This document shows, piece by piece, positions 58,890 to 64,000 of a stretch of 64,000 nt of DNA (its first letter is position 1; the number at the start of each line of letters is the position of its first letter). The position numbers were made by a program, and so were the translations under genes. The notes beneath the pieces are model-generated. The model was given only the letters and a program-made list of their open reading frames with translations. It made no database searches and was not told where the DNA came from. The stretch comes from an uncultured Christensenella sp. (GTDB lineage: Bacteria > Bacillota > Clostridia > Christensenellales > Borkfalkiaceae). The stretch spans positions 62,001 through 126,000 of the forward strand of contig CAJUGI010000001.1 of NCBI GenBank assembly GCA_910586065.1, read 5' to 3'.

Positions 58890-58944
58890 AAAAACGCTTA
58901 AAAGTTACTCCGTATTTTAAAAAATTTTAAATAATAAACGAATT

Positions 58945-58979
58945 GCCGCCCGCGCATATTTTGCGCGGGCGGCTTTTTA
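58945..58979 (+). terminator. Terminator
   Basis: Twelve-base GC-rich perfect stem GCCGCCCGCGCA / TGCGCGGGCGGC then TTTTTAT. Confidence 0.93.
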
Positions 58980-59068
58980 TATTATACGGTTAAATTGATA
59001 ATCGTTTCCAAATTTAAAAAGAAAAACGAAAAAAATTAAAAAATAAAGTAAAAAAATTTCAAAATGGC

Positions 59069-59097
59069 TTGAATTTTGAATTGATGTGCGCTATAAT
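59069..59097 (+). promoter_or_regulatory. Promoter of the Big2 lipoprotein gene
   Basis: TTGAAT (59069-59074), 17-base spacer, TATAAT (59092-59097). The leader before the gene is about 140 bases. Confidence 0.8.
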
Positions 59098-59131
59098 AAT
59101 ACTAACGTGTTAAGTCACGCAAAAACAAATT

Positions 59132-59169
59132 AAGGGGCATGCCCCTTACTGCCGTTTTAAAACGGCAGT
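59132..59169 (+). promoter_or_regulatory. Two adjacent perfect palindromes in a lipoprotein leader
   Basis: AAGGGGCATGCCCCTT (59132-59147) directly followed by a 22-base perfect palindrome (59148-59169, arms ACTGCCGTTTT and complement). Same 16+22 geometry as 14820-14857 in the element. No T-run follows. Confidence 0.72.
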
Positions 59170-59244
59170 AAATTAATTAACGGAGAAAAATTATTTGGCA
59201 AGGGAATGCTTTTGCCCGCGCCGTCTTTTTAAAGGAGGATTAAA

Positions 59245-60180
59245 ATGAAGAAAAGCAAACTTATTAAATCTTTGATAGCTTTCGCTATCAGTGTTGCGGC
59301 TGTAATCGGTTGCATAAGCCTTGTGGCTTGCGGAGGCGGCGAGGACAATAACGCGGTGAATTCGGTTTCTTTGAATAAACCCACTCTTTCGTTACAGGTA
59401 GACGAAACCGAAACCCTTGTTGCAACTACCGACCCTGCAGGCGCAACCGTAACCTGGTCTTCCAGCGACAATGCAAAAGTAGAAGTTGACCAGACGGGTA
59501 AAGTAACCGCAAAAGCAGTTACCGAATCAGCGGTTATAATCACCGCGCAGGCGGGCGAAAAGAAAGCAATCTGCAGCGTTACCGTAACGGCTAAAGGCGG
59601 CAGTACCGTAACACTCGGCGGCACTTTCAGCTGGCAGGGAATTATCGACGAAATGGCAAACAATATTTCCGGTTTTAATCCCGAAGTGCCTGATAAAACT
59701 CCGCTTAAACAGGATTACTTCACCGGCGACAATGCATTCCTTACCTTAACTGCCGAAGCAAGCAGCAACGTAATAAGAGGTAAAGACGCGGCGGGCAAAA
59801 ATGCAAACCTTAAATGCGTTGAAATCAAGGAAGGCGCACTTTCCGTAACTTTCACCGGCACGGGCACTCTTACCGTAAGCTTTGCATCTACGGGCGGTTC
59901 TAACACGTCAGGTATGGCTGTTAAAAATTCGGCCGGCACTTGCCTTACCGGTACGACTACCGCAACTTTGGTTGATTCGACCGACACGCTTAACGCAGGA
60001 TTCTATCAGGTAACCGGAACCACTGCTGTGGAAGTAACGTTCAATATTACCGAAGCCGGCACTTACACCATCTGGGGCGGCATTTACAATGCTGACTCAA
60101 CCAAACCCAACGGAGTAAACAACGCGCGTGCAACCCGTATTCATACCGTGGTAATGGTAGATAACGGCGCGCAGGCTTAA
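59245..60180 (+). CDS. Lipoprotein with a Big2 (Ig-like) domain
   Basis: 311 residues behind AAAGGAGG. Signal peptide with lipobox LVAC (about residues 26-29), a Gly/Glu/Asp linker, a Big2 domain (about 40-115, VSLNKPTLSLQVDETETLVA... WSSSDNAKVEVDQTGKVTAKA), then a beta-rich C-terminal domain (about 125-311) with TLTVSFASTGG and a GTYTIWGGIYNADS end. Surface protein of unknown ligand; the C-terminal domain has a carbohydrate-binding look, but this is only an impression. Confidence 0.8.
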   Translation: MKKSKLIKSLIAFAISVAAVIGCISLVACGGGEDNNAVNSVSLNKPTLSLQVDETETLVATTDPAGATVTWSSSDNAKVEVDQTGKVTAKAVTESAVIITAQAGEKKAICSVTVTAKGGSTVTLGGTFSWQGIIDEMANNISGFNPEVPDKTPLKQDYFTGDNAFLTLTAEASSNVIRGKDAAGKNANLKCVEIKEGALSVTFTGTGTLTVSFASTGGSNTSGMAVKNSAGTCLTGTTTATLVDSTDTLNAGFYQVTGTTAVEVTFNITEAGTYTIWGGIYNADSTKPNGVNNARATRIHTVVMVDNGAQA

Positions 60181-60371
60181 GTTAAACAACAAAAAATAAA
60201 CATTAACGCAAGGGGGCGTTTTTGCCCCCTTGCGTAATGTTTAAAAACCACATCTTGTCATATTGAACAAAACCGCGGCTTTTTTTGTTTAAGCCGCCTT
60301 CAAAGCAATTACATTGCTTTGAAAAACATTGTTTGTAAACAAAACTTTTTTGTTTTCGATAGGGAGGAAAA
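60181..60371 (+). other. Hairpin-rich intergenic region
   Basis: Contains a terminator-like hairpin (60200-60240; arms ACGCAAGGGGGC / GCCCCCTTGCGT), GCGGCTT / AAGCCGC (about 60275-60297) and TTCAAAGCAAT / ATTGCTTTGAA (about 60298-60322). The last also includes TTTGTAAACAAA, a sequence found in the malE leader hairpin. No gene. Confidence 0.6.
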
Positions 60372-63300
60372 ATGAAGAACAAAAAATTTTTAAAGGCGAT
60401 TGCGGCGATTACGCTTTCCGCCTCGGCCGCACTGGGGGCTTTCGGGCTTACCGCCTGCGGCGGCGGACACAGCCACAGCTTTAAGTGGGAAAGCGACGCA
60501 ACCGAGCATTGGAAGGTTTGCGATTGCGGTGATGAAGAAGACGGCACGCGCGCAAACCACGACTTTACTGCCGGCGACTGCATTTGCGGCGCAAAAAAAC
60601 CCGGTTCGGAAGGTCCCGGAGGTCCGGAAGAACCCGGAACGGAAACCGACGTGCTTTCGGAAGGACTTAAAACCTTTCTTGGCAAATATAACTCCGTGGT
60701 TTATAAAAACGGTTTTACCAAAGCCGAAACGGTTGAATGTATAGGCGGCAGTGAAACGGCTCCCGCAACCGGAATTTACGGAACGATTAATCCCTTGCCC
60801 TCCGGCGGAGAAATAACCGGTGAAGATTTCACCGAAAATCTTAAAGTTACGATTGCCGACGGCAAGCTTACGCTTTCGGACGTGGGACCCGGCACGGTTA
60901 ACGCGTTTATTAAAGTAGAAAAACAAACTCTTAAAAAAGTACATATATATGCCGAGGTTACGCCGTTAAACAATGCGGGCGGCTGGGATTTGTTGCGTTT
61001 CCTTGACGGAAACGGCAATGTGATTGCTTCGGTAAGAAGTAACGGTAATAAGAAAGTAGGCGTTTCCGTTGCCGGCGACACGACCGTTGCGGGCGCAAAA
61101 ATCGATTGCACCGAAAACGTTGCGATAGCCGTTGAGGCGACTCTTGATTTGGGTCTTGGCAAAATTTCGGTTAAACTGAACGGCGCGGATTACGAATTTA
61201 CGGCGGCAACCGAAACGGACCCCGCGGTTACCCAAGCGGATATTTCCGTAACCGATTTCAGCGGCGTAAGCCTGATGACGGCAAACGGAAGTAAAGTAAC
61301 AGATACGCGCAATATTTCCCTTGACAATATCGGAATTTGTACGGAAGACAGCGAAGTTACTACCGAAGCTCTTCAGACTAAGCTGGGCAAGGCGCTTGAC
61401 GATAAATTCACGGCGCTGGACGTTGAAAATAAATATACTCAAAACGGTCAGGCGTTGAGCGAAGCTTATCAGGCGGGCGTTACGGCAATCGTGCATGCAA
61501 CGACCAACGAGGCGGTTTTAAAAGCTTATAACGACGCGGTTGCGGCAATGGACGCAATCGAAAGCGACGCGGCTATCGCTTTGAGAGAGGCGAAAGAAAC
61601 GGCAAAAACCGCAATTGACGAATATAAAAACGCAAGCGAATATACGATTAACGCACAAGAGCTTGCCGCGGCGGTAAGCGCGGGCAAAACCGCGATTGAC
61701 GGCTGCAAGACGGTTGATGCTGTTGCCGAGGCCGAAACTGCGGCAAAGGCGAAAATAGACGCGGTTAAGAGCGATGCAACTTTGCTTGCGGATAAAAAAG
61801 CAGAAGCTTTAAAAGAACTTAACGCTTATAACGGCGGCGCGGCAAAATACACCGAGGAAGGCGCGGACGGCAATAAAACCGCTTATGACGCGGCTATAGT
61901 TTCCGGCACGAACGGCATTACCGGCGTAACGATTGCCGGCGCGGGCGGCGCACAGGCGGCTTTGGACGCCGTAACGGCGGCTTGCAACACGGCTAAAACG
62001 GCAATCGACGGAATTAAAAACGACGAAACGCTCCGTGCGGAAGCCAAAGAGGCGGCTAAAACCGAGCTTGCGGCTTACAGGGCGGAGGAAATTGCGGCGA
62101 TTGACGCAACATTGTACCCCAACGTGGTTGCCGGCATTGAGGCAATTAAGGCGGACACCGCCGTAAAAATCGACGAGGCGGTAAACCTTGCGGCAATCAA
62201 AACCGTATCGGAAAATGCAAAGGACAGTATCGACAGCCTTATCACATCTACCACGCAGACTTTTGAAGAGTTCAAGCAGTCCGAAAAAGAAAGACTTGCG
62301 TCTTATGCGGCAAAAGCTAAGGAGGGCTTGGACGCTTCTGCGGACGCCGCGCTTATTTCGGCAATCGACAAGGCGGTAACGGACGGTAACGGCGCAATAG
62401 ACGCGGTTGTCGAAAGTGCCGGCAAGGACGACGTTTCCGCCGCTTGCAACGCGGCAATTGCCGAAATCGACAGGCAGATTGCTTTGGTTGAGCTTGCAAA
62501 ACATAAAGCTTCGGCTAAAACGGAAATCGCGGCGCACGCCGAAACGCTTAAAGTACAAATTAACCAAAATACGGGTCTTGTTGCGGCATTAGACGCTTAC
62601 GTGACCGAACAGCAGGCTGTAATAGACGCGGACACGACTACGACGGCGAATCTTGCAGAAGTAACCCAATCCTGCAAAAATGCAATCGAGGCAAAGGTTG
62701 ACGAGCTTAAAGAAACTAAATTTGCGGTTACGTTTAACGTTTACGGGGTTGCCGTACAGCAGGTAACTTACGGCGGACTTGTAACGAAACCCGCAAACCC
62801 CGCGAACACGGCGACGCGGAAATTTATAGGTTGGTACGCGGACGCGGCTTGCAACACGCTTTTCGACTTTACTACCGTGCAGATTTACGGTGAAATTACC
62901 GTTTACGCTAAGTGGCAGGAAGCTGACGTAACCATAACCTATAACGTAAACGGAGCAGTCTGGAAGACCGTAAGGGCGTTCAGCGGCGACGCGGCAACGC
63001 TTGAAACGGAAGTTTACGTAAGCAACAAAAAGTTTGTTGCGTGGTGTACGGACGCGGCGGCGACTTCGGAATATAACGCGCCGGAAGTTTGGGCCGAAAA
63101 CCAGACGGTTACGCTTTATGCAAAGCTTGCGGACAAAACAAATGACGATTTGGCATTGAGCGCCGAATGGAAGGCTCCCGCAACCGGAACGCAGGAAGAA
63201 ATTCTGGTGGAAAATGAACTGTTTATAGCTAAAAACGCCGACGTTAACGGTGTTAGTAACAACGTGGGATATAAAACGGTCGAAACGGCGAACATAAACA

Positions 63301-64000
63301 ATAAATCATTCACAAGCGGCTACTATGTAATAGGCAATAAAGGCGACCAATCCAAGCCGGTAGTAATCACCGCGAAAGAAAATATTACGCTTACCGTTTA
63401 TACCGGATTGGCGGCTTCCGACGGTAAAGGCACAAGGCAAGGCGGAATTTATTACGTTAAAAACGATGAGGCCGCAGTTGAAATTGCTTACTCAAGCACC
63501 CGCGTAAGATTGCTTGGCTATAAAGCAATAGAGTTGAACGCCGGCGACGTTGTTAAGCTTTATATAAGCGTTCCCGCAGACGCGACATACGGCGCTTATT
63601 TGTGGTTGTTCGATATCGACGCACAGCTTTCCGAAAGCTTTACAAACGCTACGGTAAATTATTATAATGCAGACCATACTACGGTGTTTAAGTCCGTTTC
63701 CTGGAACAGCTTAAAAACCGTAACTGCACCCGACGAAAATCCCGTTAAGGAAGGCAGCTCACTCATCGGTTGGACGACTACCAAAGACGGCGTTACGGCT
63801 GACTACGTGTTTGACGAAAACGCGGCGGTTGACGCGAACGGCGTGTTAAATCTTTATCCCGTATACGAATCTGCGGCGGTAACCGTTGTGTTCCACGATA
63901 AGGACGGCAACGAAATCAAATCGGCGGGCGTTCTCGAAGGCGGCGTAATTGCCGAAGCGGATATCCCCTCGGATACGGAGGTGACCGGCTTTAAATTCCT
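60372..64000 (+). CDS. Very large repeat lipoprotein, 3' end outside window
   Basis: At least 1,209 residues; the frame is open to the end of the window. ATG 60372 follows GGGAGG. Signal peptide with lipobox LTAC (near residue 27), a short Cys/His motif (KVCDCGDEED, ICGAKKPG) similar to the cysteine repeats of the element surface proteins, and a beta domain (about 95-310). A long Ala-rich helical region with FIVAR-like repeats follows (about 335-780, AKTAIDEYKNASEY, SAGKTAIDGCKTV). Then come InlB-type beta repeats (about 780-915, FIGWYADAACNTLFDF). Probably a surface adhesin or polysaccharide-binding protein. Confidence 0.82.
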   Translation, partial: MKNKKFLKAIAAITLSASAALGAFGLTACGGGHSHSFKWESDATEHWKVCDCGDEEDGTRANHDFTAGDCICGAKKPGSEGPGGPEEPGTETDVLSEGLKTFLGKYNSVVYKNGFTKAETVECIGGSETAPATGIYGTINPLPSGGEITGEDFTENLKVTIADGKLTLSDVGPGTVNAFIKVEKQTLKKVHIYAEVTPLNNAGGWDLLRFLDGNGNVIASVRSNGNKKVGVSVAGDTTVAGAKIDCTENVAIAVEATLDLGLGKISVKLNGADYEFTAATETDPAVTQADISVTDFSGVSLMTANGSKVTDTRNISLDNIGICTEDSEVTTEALQTKLGKALDDKFTALDVENKYTQNGQALSEAYQAGVTAIVHATTNEAVLKAYNDAVAAMDAIESDAAIALREAKETAKTAIDEYKNASEYTINAQELAAAVSAGKTAIDGCKTVDAVAEAETAAKAKIDAVKSDATLLADKKAEALKELNAYNGGAAKYTEEGADGNKTAYDAAIVSGTNGITGVTIAGAGGAQAALDAVTAACNTAKTAIDGIKNDETLRAEAKEAAKTELAAYRAEEIAAIDATLYPNVVAGIEAIKADTAVKIDEAVNLAAIKTVSENAKDSIDSLITSTTQTFEEFKQSEKERLASYAAKAKEGLDASADAALISAIDKAVTDGNGAIDAVVESAGKDDVSAACNAAIAEIDRQIALVELAKHKASAKTEIAAHAETLKVQINQNTGLVAALDAYVTEQQAVIDADTTTTANLAEVTQSCKNAIEAKVDELKETKFAVTFNVYGVAVQQVTYGGLVTKPANPANTATRKFIGWYADAACNTLFDFTTVQIYGEITVYAKWQEADVTITYNVNGAVWKTVRAFSGDAATLETEVYVSNKKFVAWCTDAAATSEYNAPEVWAENQTVTLYAKLADKTNDDLALSAEWKAPATGTQEEILVENELFIAKNADVNGVSNNVGYKTVETANINNKSFTSGYYVIGNKGDQSKPVVITAKENITLTVYTGLAASDGKGTRQGGIYYVKNDEAAVEIAYSSTRVRLLGYKAIELNAGDVVKLYISVPADATYGAYLWLFDIDAQLSESFTNATVNYYNADHTTVFKSVSWNSLKTVTAPDENPVKEGSSLIGWTTTKDGVTADYVFDENAAVDANGVLNLYPVYESAAVTVVFHDKDGNEIKSAGVLEGGVIAEADIPSDTEVTGFKF

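Noticed and set aside
59229..62567. Long minus-strand frames over the two lipoprotein genes
   Set aside because: They mirror codon bias of the plus-strand genes, have no ribosome sites, and the plus-strand products have signal peptides, lipoboxes and domains.
1..64000. CRISPR arrays, tRNA or rRNA genes, insertion sequences
   Set aside because: I looked for spaced direct repeats, cloverleaf segments and DDE transposases and saw none.

Overview
The window looks like chromosome from an endospore-forming, low-to-mid GC Clostridia-type Firmicute. It has a sigE-sigG sporulation sigma pair, clostridial-style lipoproteins and strong AGGAGG ribosome sites. The species cannot be named from sequence alone. 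The host segments (1-1037 and 47207-64000) are visibly richer in G+C than the AT-rich block between them.

The main feature is a 46,169-bp integrative and conjugative element (ICE), 1038-47206, inserted inside sigG, the late forespore sigma factor gene. The two halves of sigG (754-1037 and 47207-47693) rejoin exactly in frame if the element is removed at a 2-bp CC core, giving a normal 256-residue SigG. Joining the element ends gives an attP with a perfect 12-bp inverted repeat (GTTTCGCAGTAC / GTACTGCGAAAC) centred on that CC. This is the geometry expected for the large serine recombinase at 45533-47032. A sigma-A promoter at the right end points outward. In the circle it would drive the first left-end gene; in the chromosome it would drive a C-terminal SigG fragment.

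Element layout, left to right: a two-repeat DNA-binding-like protein; a previously unassigned structured RNA with its own promoter and terminator (2023-2187); regulators and a SLOG protein; a complete starch/maltodextrin pathway (4698-24195); a membrane protease plus toxin-like cluster inserted within it (7442-10151); a leader with tandem terminators; a primase-polymerase; a DUF3791-DUF3990-DUF3791 cassette; ArdC and three DNA methyltransferases; a likely oriT, accessory protein and MobL-type relaxase; a coupling protein and a minimal type IV secretion set (pilin, VirB6-like, VirB4) with two cysteine-repeat surface proteins; then TnpV, small proteins and the recombinase.

The carbohydrate genes form one route. 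A secreted GH13/CBM20 enzyme and a starch-binding-like lipoprotein act outside, each behind an identical promoter-operator. A MalE/F/G/K importer takes up the products. Cytoplasmic cyclomaltodextrinase/neopullulanase, maltodextrin phosphorylase and amylomaltase degrade them. A LacI-family repressor is encoded in the middle.

Downstream host genes are rpsU, a small unknown gene, pcrA, ligA, a type IIA topoisomerase pair (parE/parC-like), a Glu-rich membrane protein and two lipoproteins, the last running off the window.
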